Shown here: piece by piece, positions 46,052 to 56,484 of the stretch
How positions within the stretch are numbered: the stretch's first letter is position 1
Layout: each line of letters starts with the position of its first letter
NCBI GenBank assembly: GCA_950097015.1
Contig: CATNEN010000038.1
Span: 310,001-374,000, forward strand
DNA: 64,000 nucleotides
Reading direction: 5' to 3'
From: Macrostomum hystrix
Taxonomy: Eukaryota > Platyhelminthes > Macrostomidae
Translations under genes and position numbers: made by a program
The notes under the pieces: model-generated
The model's database searches: none
Told to the model about the DNA's origin: nothing
What the model saw: the letters and a program-made list of their open reading frames with translations, nothing else

Positions 46052-46410
46052 GGGGGGTCGGTGGCAGAACGGTTATCGCGTTTGCCTCTCGCACCACGGT
46101 CCCTAAGTTTGATTCAAGGGCGAGGCCACATTTATTTGGGGCGCAGCCGCGGAGAGAAGGCTTTGGGGGCTTGTCGTGCAATTTACGCCCTTGAGGGCCA
46201 ACCTCCAAGGCACAGTGAAAGTGTACACTGCCTGACGATGAGAAAGTCAGGGCAGATGTACACACCTGTGTGAGCTTATGCCTGCGTACGTTATCTTGTG
46301 CGTGTGTGCTCAGGAGTCAGTGGAATGGGCAGAATTGCCTCCTCGCTGGCTGCGGGTCTAGTCACCAAAGGATGTGCCATTGCCAGCAGGCCACCTGCAA
46401 TTATTATTAT
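46052..46410 (+). repeat. intact tRNA-derived SINE, family A (reference copy)
   Basis: The element is 359 bp, flanked by a perfect 12-bp target duplication AAGTAAACTTGT (46040-46051 and 46411-46422). The 5' end has an A-box-like TGGCAGAACGG. The B-box-like AGTTTGATTCAA lies about 50 bp on. The body runs through GAGGCCACATTTATTTGGGG and CCTCCTCGCTGGCTGCGGG, and the tail is an ATT repeat. At least five other fragments of the family lie in this window (955, 6085, 25535, 28326, 55697). The duplication and tail indicate LINE-mediated insertion (known mechanism for SINEs). The partner LINE is not identified. Confidence 0.88.
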
Positions 46411-46422
46411 AAGTAAACTTGT

Positions 46423-46889
46423 TGTTGGCTTATTGACTATCACCGGTCAATATCTCGACTAAATATTCCATCCAGTCAAAGGACACGTTGAGTAATTCAT
46501 GTCCCGGCCCCTAAAAAGTCGAGCCAGCGCATAATCGCGCACCATGTGGCACAGACATTTATATTTTTTTCTAGTTTTTTTTCAGACGACATTCGTTCCT
46601 AGAGTTTATTGTTGGCGTCTAAAAGGAACGGCATGAACTAAGTTGCTAAAAAGCAAACAAAAAATAGTTGAAAATTTGAATTTGAACAAGCTTAGATTAA
46701 AATCAATACATTTTCAGTAGTGAAGCAGGAATCACCGATTCATTTTTATTTAGCAACGTCAAACGAGCGTCGATCAGAATTACTTGTATGTATAGAACTC
46801 AAAGAAGTTGTTTTCTAAGATTGCTGAAGGCATCTCAACGTTAAGGTTATTTGATAATGGCAGCCGAATTAGGCAGACGTCTGGTTGCG
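46423..46889 (-). terminator. 3' flank of paralogue B
   Basis: AATAAA on the minus strand at 46750-46745, about 140 bp past the stop. The rest is unique AT-rich DNA. Confidence 0.55.
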
Positions 46890-48780
46890 TCAGCGGCAGC
46901 ACACGTGCAGGTGCAGCTCGCCCTTGTACGGATTCCAGGCGCTGAACGTGCAGTCGTTAGAGTCGGCCGGGCTGTGGCACTTGATGGCCGAATCGCCGAG
47001 CTTCGCCTTGCTGATCATGCCGCTGCTGGACGTGTCCAACTCGATGGACTTCATGAAGCCGGAGCTCCTGGTGAAGCCAGGCGGACAGCTGCCACCGTTT
47101 GACAGCAGGCAGTAGCTGTACTGCGTCGGGAAAGTGGCTGAAACAAAAAAAGCTCAGCAATCGAGCACGAGTTCGGTTAGCGAATAATTTTTATTGGAAT
47201 GAAGAAGCTGCTCTCCACGCACCCTGTGGCATGATGGTTTCCTTGAGCTTAGCAGTCTCATTGTGCTCCTGCCTCACAATGACACTAAGCGAGGCGCTCT
47301 GCTGGTAGATGGTGAGCTGCATGTGGTTGCTGACGAGTTCTCGTCTGGATCTGTAGGACTGCTCGTTGATTCGCACCAGGCGCATTGGGCGAACCACGAA
47401 TCTCTCGCCGTTCCACTCGACATTCATATTTGACGAGGCCAGCTTCTGGTTGATCTCGTCCATGGAGTAGAAGTCCTTTAAGGCGGACTGGCTGCGGCTT
47501 GCTGAGCCGCCGCCAGCTGAAGAGTGGCCGCTGCGAACCTGGCCGCCAATTGAGAAGCTCGAAATGCCGACGGAGCCACCAACAGAGACGGAACGGCTGG
47601 AGTCGGAACCGAAGAGCTCCCTGGCCACGTCGCTGCCGCTCAGGTAGTCCCTATTCACCTTGAGCTGCCCAGTCGACTCGTTCTTCTTGAATGTGTTGCT
47701 TGCCTCGCGAACCACTCGATCTGGTCGGGCGAATGCGGGATTCCAGAAGACGCTGTCCCATTTGCTATTGTCCAGGCTGCTGGAGAGGACCTCGTCCTGC
47801 TTTAGCGCGCCCTCAATCAGCTTCATAATGTTCATCTCGTCGTACTTCTCGACATACTCCGTCGATCGGATCGTGGTGGCGCGAACCGAAGAATACGTCT
47901 CGTGCACCATCTTGTTGAAGTCGTCCGCACGCATATATCTTGCGAATGAGATTTCGGGTTCTTTTGCAAAATCAGCAAGGTTTTACGTTTGAAATCTCTC
48001 AATTAGTAGATTTTACCTGTAATTTCCATCCGACGGCAGTAGCAGCAGCTTGGAGAAGGTGGTCGATTGCATGAGGTTGTCAGTCGAGACGGTCACGGTC
48101 TTGCTGGCCGACTTCTGCGCAGTCAGGAAGCAGTCCAGCTTCAGGCTGTCCAGAGACTCCGGGTCCTCCATCACCTTCGTTTTGAGCATGGCGCACTGGG
48201 ATTCGTTCTTGCACGCGAAGGTCAGCGTGATCAGTCGCGGCAGGTGATGAGTCGCCATGAACTCCGTCTCCATGACGAGGTTCTTCACAATGGGTCGACT
48301 GCGTGACTGCCACTGGAAGCGGACTCGCTCCATTGGTAGCAGCTTCACTTCTGGGTACCTGACACCTTTGACTCTGGTCAGGTAGTCATAGACACTCGCT
48401 GAAAGTCGTTTAGTTTTCATAGAAATCATGAGCACACAATCGATGTTTTATATAATGCATCTTAAATGCGTGCCGTGCTCACTTTGCAGCTCGGTGTCCC
48501 ACATGATGACGCTGAATCGCAGCTCCCAGAACTCTGTGAACGGATTGTACATCAGACTGCCGGAGCGATGGTCCAGCAGCACCAGCGGTGTAATGTAGAA
48601 CGTGCTGTTCTTGGTCAGGTGCTTGAAAATTGACAAAATGAACTGGTTCTTGTAGCGAAACTGGGCGAACTCAGCGGTGTTGTACTGGCTGTGCCAGAAA
48701 CTGCCAGTGCCCTGAGCCGGCTGCAGCTGGCAGGTGCCCAGCAGCAGGAAGGAAAGTAGGATGGTCACAGATGCGGGCAT
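46890..48780 (-). CDS. secreted protein of an unnamed family, paralogue B (ApeC-like C-terminus), 4 exons
   Basis: The coding exons are 48780-48483, 48398-48017, 47938-47223 and 47137-46890; intron phases 1, 2, 1; 547 aa. Exons 2 and 4 have exactly the same lengths as in paralogue A (382 and 248 nt). The protein has the same layout: signal peptide (1-25), the FAQFRYKNQF/LLDHRSG/FWELRF domain, a domain with FACKNESQC, the long MRADDFNKMVHETYSSVRAT to YRSRRELVSN region, and a Cys-rich last exon ending HLHVCCR. Differences concentrate in the middle of exon 3, where B has a Gly/Ser-rich stretch (SVSVGGSVGISSF) and A does not. That fits a flexible linker or a binding loop under relaxed or diversifying change. 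Introns are much shorter than in A (about 80 bp each, versus 389, 540 and 432 bp). Both genes are intact, so both may be expressed. Function is not known to me. Confidence 0.86.
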
Positions 48781-49305
48781 CGTCGAATGCTGTTAATAAA
48801 AAAAACGGAGGCCGAAAGTTTTAGTCGAAAACTTCGCTTATAAGCTGTTGTTGCAGAAAGAAGTGTTTGTCATGGAGGTCCGCTGCGGCGAAATGCACCG
48901 AATTTCACATCAAAAACTGTGCCAGATTAGATAAGAGCTTGAAGAGAAAATTCACTGGAGCTAAGGCATGATTGGGCATCAGCAAATTCCTTAACTGAAG
49001 CGACCTAAGTTCGTTAGGCAGAGGGAGGTGCTTATACTTCAGAGAATCAGTATTATCAGAAGTCACGAGGTTTAAAAAAGTTGCATACGTGCAAATGTAT
49101 TCTATTGTGAGTCTTAAAAATATAGCCAGCAGATTAGGAGTAAAAAAAATTTACAATGCTACTTTAAGTATGATATAATGCGAAGACGAGCTGTCCAGCT
49201 GTACAGGGGAAGCGGAATTTCAGCAAAGCTCCAGTCTTTGACCTGTGGCTCTCAGCCACAACAAATTAAGCTAAGGCGATGAATTAGTGTTTCGGTTAGC
49301 AGGGT
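48781..49305. promoter_or_regulatory. 5' flank of paralogue B
   Basis: Unique sequence upstream of the minus-strand start; no defined element recognised. Confidence 0.25.
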
Positions 49306-49309
49306 TAAG

Positions 49310-49778
49310 AATATACCAATATTGATAGGCTGCAGAGGGCTGAAACGAGGTAAAACGTCGAGGCGTGAAACGCATTTCACGGCCCGCCCGCTGTGCATAT
49401 CGATGGAATTCGGCCATAGACAACAGCAGAGGGCGGGCTGCCGTTAGTTTCAACCTCGTTTCATCACGCGTAGGCTAACTACAATGGGAGCCTTGGCCCC
49501 CGCGGTCAACTTTATTTGGTTCAGATAATCTATGGTAAAAAGGGAAGGCTAGTATTGTAGTTAGCCAACGCGTGTTGAAACGAGGTTGAAACTAACGGCA
49601 GCCCGCTCTCCGCTGTTGTCTATGGCCGAATTCCATCGATAAGCACAGCGGGCGGGCCGTGAAACGCGTTTCACGCCCGCTAACTACAACACTAAAATAT
49701 GGATATGTTGCTTGGGCTGAAACGAGGTAAAATGTCGAGGCGCGTCGCGCCTCTGCAGCCTATCAATATTGGTATATT
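49310..49778. mobile_element. fold-back (long inverted repeat) element
   Basis: The ends are perfect inverted copies: AATATACCAATATTGATAGG (49310 onward) mirrors 49778 inward. The arms continue as inverted repeats through blocks such as CTATGGCCGAATTCCATCGA and GAAACGAGGTTGAAACTAAC, to a unique centre of about 65 bp (49495-49555). The right arm carries about 70 bp extra. Nested inside is a perfect 18-bp palindrome CGTGAAACGCGTTTCACG (about 49655-49672), with a diverged version near 49360-49380. No open frame. A MITE or fold-back transposon is likely; target duplication is not evident. Confidence 0.8.
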
Positions 49779-49890
49779 GCTTGGTGGAATAAGCGGGGTT
49801 GTTTGATGGAAATAAAAGAAAGTTGTGTGTCGTAACTAAGTTCTAGACTTATTGGAAAGGAGCTGAAACTGAAACAAGACCATGCGCCCT

Positions 49891-49905
49891 CTCTGATTGG
49901 TCGCA
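49891..49905. promoter_or_regulatory. inverted CCAAT box upstream of the noggin-like gene
   Basis: CTGATTGGTCG lies about 90 bp before the ATG at 49988. ATTGG is the NF-Y (CCAAT) motif in reverse and its distance suits a core promoter. Based on motif only. Confidence 0.35.
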
Positions 49906-49987
49906 GCCTGGACCGGCTCTCAGTAGAAAACTAGATTCATACCGCCAGTGTTGGCAAGCGATAGGTTAGCCTGAACGCTGCGCAACA

Positions 49988-50905
49988 ATGTCTCACAGAA
50001 GGAAGCAACAGCTGAACTGCCTCGCCGGACATTTGCACCTGTGGCTTCTGCTGCCGCTGCTGCTGCTGCAGCTCAAGTGCGCGGCGCAGCTGCAGAATGC
50101 CGATCACATGGGCGGTGTTTCGGTGCGCCTGGCACTGCAAAACCAGCAGCAGCAGCACCTGTTGCAGCAAAAGAAGACAAAGCAGGAGCAGGAGGAGAAG
50201 CCGCAGCAGCCGCTGACGGAGCAGCCGCTGACGGAGCAGCCGCCCAAGCCTGGCCAAAAACAGCTGCGCCGAGGCAAGCTGGCGAAGCTGCTGGGCAGCC
50301 AGGCCCAGGAAGATCTGCGGCTCGGCTGGTTGTCGATTCGAGCCAGAAATGTTGACCCTGGCGCTGTTGAGATGCAGCCGGAGCAGCAGCGGCTGCTGAA
50401 CAGGCAGCTGGCCGCCGTAAACGCCTCGCAGCCGTTTGTCCGCGGCTGGCTGGTCCGCCTGGCCGCCTGCCCTGGTCGGGCCAGCTGGACGGACCTGGGC
50501 GAGGACTTCTGGCCGCGGTGGGCGCGAAACGTCTACTGCGACGGTGACGGCGACAGCGGAGACGGTGGGGCGTTCTGCGGCTGGCCGGCCGGCCTCCTGC
50601 GCTGCGGGGCTCAGCGCAAGCAGCGGCCGCGGCGTCTCCAACTGCTGCGCTGGCGCTGCCAAGCTGGCGGGCTGGAGGCTCGACTTCGACGACTCCGCCT
50701 GCGTAGGCAGCGCAAACGTCGGCATCGTGGAGACAAGGCCAAGGCTAATAGTCAGAAGACTAGAAAGCGCTGGACTAGACGGTTGAGGAGCATTGCCGAC
50801 CGGCTGTCCCTGGTCACTGGCAACTTTAAATGCCGATGGGCGCCAGATGAGGTCAGCGTGGTCAGCGAGATCTGCGTCTGCGGCGGCAGTGGCGTGAGGG
50901 AGTGA
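49988..50905 (+). CDS. nlg: noggin-like (nlg-type) secreted BMP antagonist, single exon
   Basis: A 305-aa intact frame. A signal peptide (LLLPLLLLQLKCAA, ending near residue 33) fits secretion. Residues 52-96 are Gln-rich. From about residue 130 the noggin domain appears: WLVRLAACPGRASWTDLGED, FWPRWARNVYCD, GLLRC and LLRWRCQ, with cysteines at 161, 184, 197, 206 and 224. The C-terminal half resumes with CRWAPDEVSVVSEICVC (282, 296, 298). Between RWRCQ and CRWAP lie about 56 Arg/Lys-rich residues (226-281). An insertion of about 50-60 residues at this place separates planarian noggin-like proteins from true noggins (established for planarian nlg genes). Role by family: binding BMP ligands outside the cell; nlg proteins may act differently from noggin. 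NAS at 145 is a possible glycosylation site. Orthology is inferred by eye. Confidence 0.85.
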   Translation: MSHRRKQQLNCLAGHLHLWLLLPLLLLQLKCAAQLQNADHMGGVSVRLALQNQQQQHLLQQKKTKQEQEEKPQQPLTEQPLTEQPPKPGQKQLRRGKLAKLLGSQAQEDLRLGWLSIRARNVDPGAVEMQPEQQRLLNRQLAAVNASQPFVRGWLVRLAACPGRASWTDLGEDFWPRWARNVYCDGDGDSGDGGAFCGWPAGLLRCGAQRKQRPRRLQLLRWRCQAGGLEARLRRLRLRRQRKRRHRGDKAKANSQKTRKRWTRRLRSIADRLSLVTGNFKCRWAPDEVSVVSEICVCGGSGVRE

Positions 50906-51099
50906 CCGGCGCAGATTCGGTAAATCTTTTGTCTGTACAGCTCTGCTGAAAATAATGCTTTGTTATTCCTCCGGTGTCCCATGGTGTTTGAGACTTGCTG
51001 ATGGGATAAACCAATCAGCAAAAAGCCAAGACGGAAACTTCTAGGCACTTTGCAGCATGTCGTTTGTGCTGTATTTCAACATCGGCAGTCACAACTCCA

Positions 51100-52280
51100 C
51101 TCAGCAACAGTCAAAAGTTCCACCCCTATCGCGCCTAGTCAGGGATCCCCTCGCACGCAGAATAGCGGCGACTCTGCGGGGCATCCCCAAGATGTCCTGA
51201 GGCGGTGCAGAAAGTCCTGGGGAAGTTGCTGTCAAGCGTTTGCAATGGCGTGACGCAGCTCCGCAACATTCTGTGGTGCATTCTCTTTTCGAATGCTGCG
51301 CTTTAGAAAGTCCCAGACATGCTCGATGGATTCATGTCCGGGGACCGGGAAGACCAGCGCAGAGTGCGGATCTGTAGCTGCTCTTTCACTTGACCAACAG
51401 CATCGGCTCGGTGTGGCGGTGCGTTATCATCCTGGAGAATGCAGTTGCCAACTCCTCCGAAAGCAGCGTCGGCTAACGGTAGGAACCGAGTCTGCAGAAG
51501 ATCTGCGTAGCTATTAGCGCTCACGTTGGCATCCAGGAAGACGACATCCGTCCTTGAATGTAGCGAGATGCCGGCCCAAACGTGCACTGAGGCAGCGCAC
51601 TGTACATGCTGCTGCAGCATCTCCTGCCGCGGTTCTCGCCGAACGCGGTTGCGACCGTCTGCTTGGAAAAGTCGCGTCGCCACTGCTGCTGTCTCCAGTG
51701 GATGCGCTGCATCGCCCACTGCTCTCGGCTGGCGATGTGGGCAGGACTGAGTCGAGGCCGCTTGCGCATCTGGTGAGAGCGGAGGCCGGCCTCCCGAATT
51801 CGACGTCGAACTGTCTGGGCGCTCAGGATGTTTCCTGCTCTGCTTCTCTCACCCCACATCAGACGGAGCAGGGTGGCTGGCAGGGTGGGAGTTCGCCTTA
51901 CTATTCGCAGACGGCGATTTGCTGTTGAGCTGTTGAGCCACGGAGATCAAGGCGCTGACTGCCTTTCCCAGCGTGCTCCACGCTGCCAGTTGCCAGTCTC
52001 ACGGGACTTTTTCAGCAGTTTTCGAATTGCCGCTCGCGATCTTCCAAACCTGCGAGCAACTTCGCTGATGGACATTTGCCGGACCATTTTTGAAATCGTG
52101 TGTTTGTGTGGATTAGACTGAAAATTTTGACTCTTAAAGTTACGCAGTTTTGTACCATTACACAGACCCAAGCCCCCCAAGTGACAATAAGCTTCGCCGC
52201 GAGCCGCAAGTTGCGTCACTCATAATAAGTGAGAAAAACTCCATCTCGCTTGGAGGGTGGAACTTTAGACTGTTGCTGAG
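51100..52280 (-). mobile_element. Tc1/mariner transposon with broken transposase
   Basis: The inverted ends CTCAGCAACAGTCAAAAGTT (51100 onward) and their mirror (52280 inward) match over 26 bp with one mismatch. The right side is followed by TA (52281-52282), the expected Tc1 target; the left flank reads CA (51098-51099), probably a mutated TA. On the minus strand a transposase is spread over three frames. The first part is the helix-turn-helix MSISEVARRFGRSRAAIRKL (about 52077-51950). The second is a linker with QTVRRRIREAGLRS (51859-51660). The catalytic part (51719-51303) includes VWAGISLHSRTDVVFLD, NCILQDDNAPPHRA and SPDMNPS. At least two frameshifts and a premature stop make it inactive. 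Confidence 0.92.
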
Positions 52281-52282
52281 TA

Positions 52283-52905
52283 TATTACTTTGAGTTCTCA
52301 AAACTCTCTCAATTCTGAATTGTCAAACTTACTCTCTATGGCAACGCTCTGGCTGGGGCGGTGCGGTAAATAACAGCTGGGGGGCGAGAGAGCACAGAGC
52401 TGGACGGGGTGGGGCTAAGCCACGCAGGGCTGGGGGGGTTAAACTCACAGGGTAGAGGGGCGAGAGAGCTAGAGAATGGGGGAGGCTAGCCAATCAGAGG
52501 CCTCCGAAGCGATAGACCCACAGCGAAGATAACCAGCGGGGGCAGCCAATGGACGAGCGACAACAAGATACAGAAGGGTGGGCTAAAACGGGGCCGGGCA
52601 GAACCGGATCGCCCAGATGGCTCGGGCGAAAGGGTTAGAGAATGCTGGGGTCGGTGCAAGGGCATTGTGAGTCGCAGCTCACAAAACAATTATCCACGTG
52701 AGCCGATGTGGGAGCATCGCAAAGCTCCTAAAACTTGCGAAGTTCCCGTAGATCAGCCAGACTGCACCCTTGACCTCGCTATGGCTATGAAAATGAAAAA
52801 GCCATTGTGATCGAAGGACAAAGTCAACAGCTCTACATTGAGTAGTTTACTGACACAACTCGGATTGTAGCCTAGTGTTTGAGAGTCGTTTGAGCGACTT
52901 GAATA
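52283..52905. other. GC-rich spacer
   Basis: G-rich sequence (GGGGCGAGAGAG, GGGGTGGGGC) at 52360-52480 and no supported gene. It could be a CpG-rich regulatory stretch; not shown. Confidence 0.35.
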
Positions 52906-52909
52906 CTTC

Positions 52910-53065
52910 AGTTCTGCATGCTAATTCAGTTCACCCAGATGCTGAACGGGCACCAGCATTAGCTGGAGTGATTTAGGGTGGGTGTGGCGTCCCCACAGTC
53001 CATGGACTGAACAGCCGTACGCAGCCTGCAGATGCGCCGCGCAATAGCTGCGGCTGTGCTGTCGG
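52910..53065 (+). repeat. SINE family B fragment
   Basis: CAGTTCACCCAGATGCTGAA and GGGTGGGTGTGGCGTCC match the copy at 60-240. The tRNA-like head is missing. A GTCCATGGACTGA block is shared with about 6401-6413. Confidence 0.6.
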
Positions 53066-54655
53066 CTGCACATCTGGCCTGATTAGAGCAAGTGTAATAA
53101 ATTTCGCTAAATTCACACAATCTGGAGTCTAAATCGTAATTGGACACCGAGAATAAAAAACCGATATGGCATTCTATTAGATACCGCAATTGCTTCATTT
53201 CAGAGTCTGCTCAGCCAAACCGGCCTTAATAACTGACCACCATGACAGGCATCGAGGCAAGACATTGACAAACTGAAGATGCAACCTTTTTGTCAACATG
53301 TTTTTGTACAACAGAGTCCTTTCGGAGGCACTGATATACACTTCACCATTTATCACCAATTTTCTCGTCCATTCGATTAACACAGCTGCTTGCCAATCAA
53401 CAGAAAAGGTATTATAATATAGAAGTCATTAGTCATTACGACTCTGATAAGAACTCACAAACACACATGCTCAAAGTAAAATTAACACCTGAATGTCTTA
53501 AGCATCCATTGTTAACAGAATAAGTATATTTTTACCACATCTCGAACAGCACAGCATGGTACGATTTGAGACTTTGAGTACAAGCTTTTACCGATAAACA
53601 AGAACGTCAAAGTTGAATCTTTTTTAGTAGGACTTTAAAGTACGAATGATATTTTGAACAATGGCTTTCTTTGCTTTCATAGAATTCCAATTATGCGTTG
53701 GAACTATATCACAAAGAAAAGAATAGCCTTTTCATCTAATCAGTTTGCCCGAGTTTCGAATTTAGAACGGGGGCCTGTAGTTTTGCGGATTTTCTCTAAA
53801 AAACCAGACAGTTAATAAAAACAAAAATGCACCGACAATGCAAGTAGAGAGATGGTCATTTTGCGTCAAGACAGATGCGCATGCCACAGCAAAAATATTC
53901 TGGCACCCTACCGCCTCCTGCCACGAGCAGTTGGTCAGAATGTGTCACAATGCTGCGCTGCATGCCGAGGCTAAAATTCAAGGCTAGGACTTTCGCCTGG
54001 ACATTGCTACATCCGCCGACGAGACAGGGACTGCCGCAGCTGTGATATGCAGCTTACAACCTCGCCGCGTGCTTTAATGTCCACATACTGGCAAACAATG
54101 CGCCCTCAGATGAGGGACACCCGAGAAGAAACACGGAAGACAAACGCGCGAAAGATGCGCCATCAAGGATAATAGCACAGTACAAGAGGCGATACAAAGA
54201 GTTGTACACGCCTAGCGCATTAGGCGTTAGAGAAAGCGTATATGCCAGTCCGGACACCAGTTGCTGCGGCATGAGGGGCACATACAATACCAGCCAGCCT
54301 GGACTAGAATGCTGGTTCCTGTGGATAAGAAAAAATTTAGGCAGTATATCAAGAAAAAATTCAGTCGCCGTTGGTGGGCGCTACCCACAGAGTCGACATT
54401 CGAGGTCAATAAACGATAACAGCCTTAAAAAAGCAGGAGTAAGGAAACCTATGACACCCATTGTCCATGCCAACAGGCGAAAAGTTCAAGATTTATTCAA
54501 GTCGGCGTGACTGCGCCATCCATTTCACGTACATCAGAACTGGGGTCTTACATTGTGTTACCAAGGACTACAAAACAACAACTTATCTGTTTAGTATTCC
54601 TGGGGCTGCGGACCGCCGGTTGGGGACCCCTGCCTTAGGGTTGGCACCTCTCTTA
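53066..54655. other. intergenic, possible hAT-like terminus near 54607-54631
   Basis: Mostly AT-rich, with short unrecognised frames. At 54607-54631 the minus strand begins CAGGGGTCCCCAACCGGCGG, similar to hAT transposon ends. No partner end or transposase was found, so I do not call an element. Confidence 0.35.
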
Positions 54656-54659
54656 CATA

Positions 54660-55632
54660 CAGAGCCAGCTGCATGCAATGGATCTACAGATAATTGTGCA
54701 GCTGCATGCAGTGGATCTACAGATAATTGTGCAGCTGCATGCAGTGGATCTACAGATAATTGTGCAGCTGCATGCAATGGATCTACAGATAATTGTGCAG
54801 CTGCATGCAGTGGATCTACAGATAATTGTGCAGCTGCATGCAGTGGATCTACAGATAATTGTGCAGCTGCATGTAGTGGATCTACAGATAATTGTGCAGC
54901 TGCATGCAATGGATCTACAGATAATTGTGCAGCTGCATGCAATGGATCTACAGATAATTGTGCAGCTGCATGCAGTGGATCTACAGATAATTGTGCAGCT
55001 GCATGCAGTGGATCTACAGATAATTGTGCAGCTGCATGCAGTGGATCTACAGATAATTGTGCAGCTGCATGCAGTGGATCTACAGATAATTGTGCAGCTG
55101 CATGCAGTGGATCTACAGATAATTGTGCAGCTGCATGCAGTGGATCTACAGATAATTGTGCAGCTGCATGCAGTGGATCTACAGATAATTGTGCAGCTGC
55201 ATGTAGTGGATCTACAGATAATTGTGCAGCTGCATGCAATGGATCTACAGATAATTGTGCAGCTGCATGCAATGGATCTACAGATAATTGTGCAGCTGCA
55301 TGCAGTGGATCTACAGATAATTGTGCAGCTGCATGCAGTGGATCTACAGATAATTGTGCAGCTGCATGCAGTGGATCTACAGATAATTGTGCAGCTGCAT
55401 GCAGTGGATCTACAGATAATTGTGCAGCTGCATGCAGTGGATCTACAGATAATTGTGCAGCTGCATGCAGTGGATCTACAGATAATTGTGCAGCTGCATG
55501 CAGTGGATCTACAGATAATTGTGCAGCTGCATGCAGTGGATCTACAGATAATTGTGCAGCTGCATGCAGTGGATCTACAGATAATTGTGCAGCTGCATGC
55601 AGTGGATCTACAGATAATTGTGCAGCTGCACG
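54660..55632. repeat. 33-bp minisatellite
   Basis: Core GCAGTGGATCTACAGATAAT plus TGTGCAGCTGCAT, about 29 copies with AATGG/TAGTGG variants in ordered blocks. That order suggests a larger duplicated block of about 11 units. Open on both strands in several frames of 330-410 codons, because 33 is divisible by three. Confidence 0.95.
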
Positions 55633-55696
55633 TTCTCTTCGCACTCATGCACGTACAGTACACTTTCTCAACGCGCTACTCCGTTTGTAGGAGGGT

Positions 55697-55930
55697 TAAC
55701 GCGTTGGCCTCTCGCACCAAGGTCCCTGAGCTCGATTACACGATGAGGCCACATTTATTTGGGGCGCAGTCACGGAGAGAAGGCGGCTTGTCGAGCAATT
55801 CACGCTTTTGAGGGCCAAACTCTACAAAATGACAACGTCAGGACAGACGTACACTGCTGTGTAAGCGCCTGTGGGTCTACTGTCACCAAATGTGCCAGTG
55901 ACCGCAGCCCTCCTGCAAATGTATAAGCAT
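55697..55930 (+). repeat. SINE family A copy (5' end replaced by the minisatellite)
   Basis: GGTTAACGCGTTGGCCTCTC, then GATGAGGCCACATTTATTTG and TGACAACGTCAGGACAGACG, follow the intact copy at 46052-46410 with an internal deletion. Confidence 0.75.
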
Positions 55931-56480
55931 TATATTTGGGGTGTTGGCTGGTATAGTTCTGGGGTCGGCAACCTCCGTTACCTGTCCCAATCCTTTGCGT
56001 GTCTCATCTAGGCTCTATCCGTGTGTCTGCCATACATTAATCTTCTCATTTCTAGAGTGCCTAGGTCGATACTCTATCTTCTTCTTCTCAAGTCCCTGGC
56101 CCTGATTCTCAATTTTTACTATTTTTAAGACCACCCATGTGGTTGGAGATAACACAGGATTCCTATCTCTTATCTCACCAGTACTATCTTATCTGTCATC
56201 TGATTATTAAGGCCGAGAAAGCAAAAGAAAAAAACAAATTGCAATGAAAAGTTGGCAAAATTTTGAATCGCATTCTCTGCGTTATCGTACATTTTACCAA
56301 CAGAAGAAAAAGAGCAGTTCGCGAGACAAGCACACAGAATAAAACACACCTGATTCATTTACTTTTCTTTATTTATTTACTCGATTGGGGAGACATTGAT
56401 GAAACTGCAGTAATAAATTATAATATCACGGATGGATACCCGACAAAGAAAAACCGCATCACTCTCAACACCTGAAAAGA
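55931..56480. other. intergenic, no gene recognised
   Basis: Unique AT-rich sequence; two opposing frames of about 60-70 codons have no recognised domain. Confidence 0.4.
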
Positions 56481-56484
56481 AATT

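Noticed and set aside
54607-54631. hAT transposon end (CAGGGGTCCCCAACC on the minus strand)
   Set aside because: No matching second end, no 8-bp duplication and no transposase were found; a similar GGGGTCGGCAACC at about 55965 is in an orientation that does not make one element.
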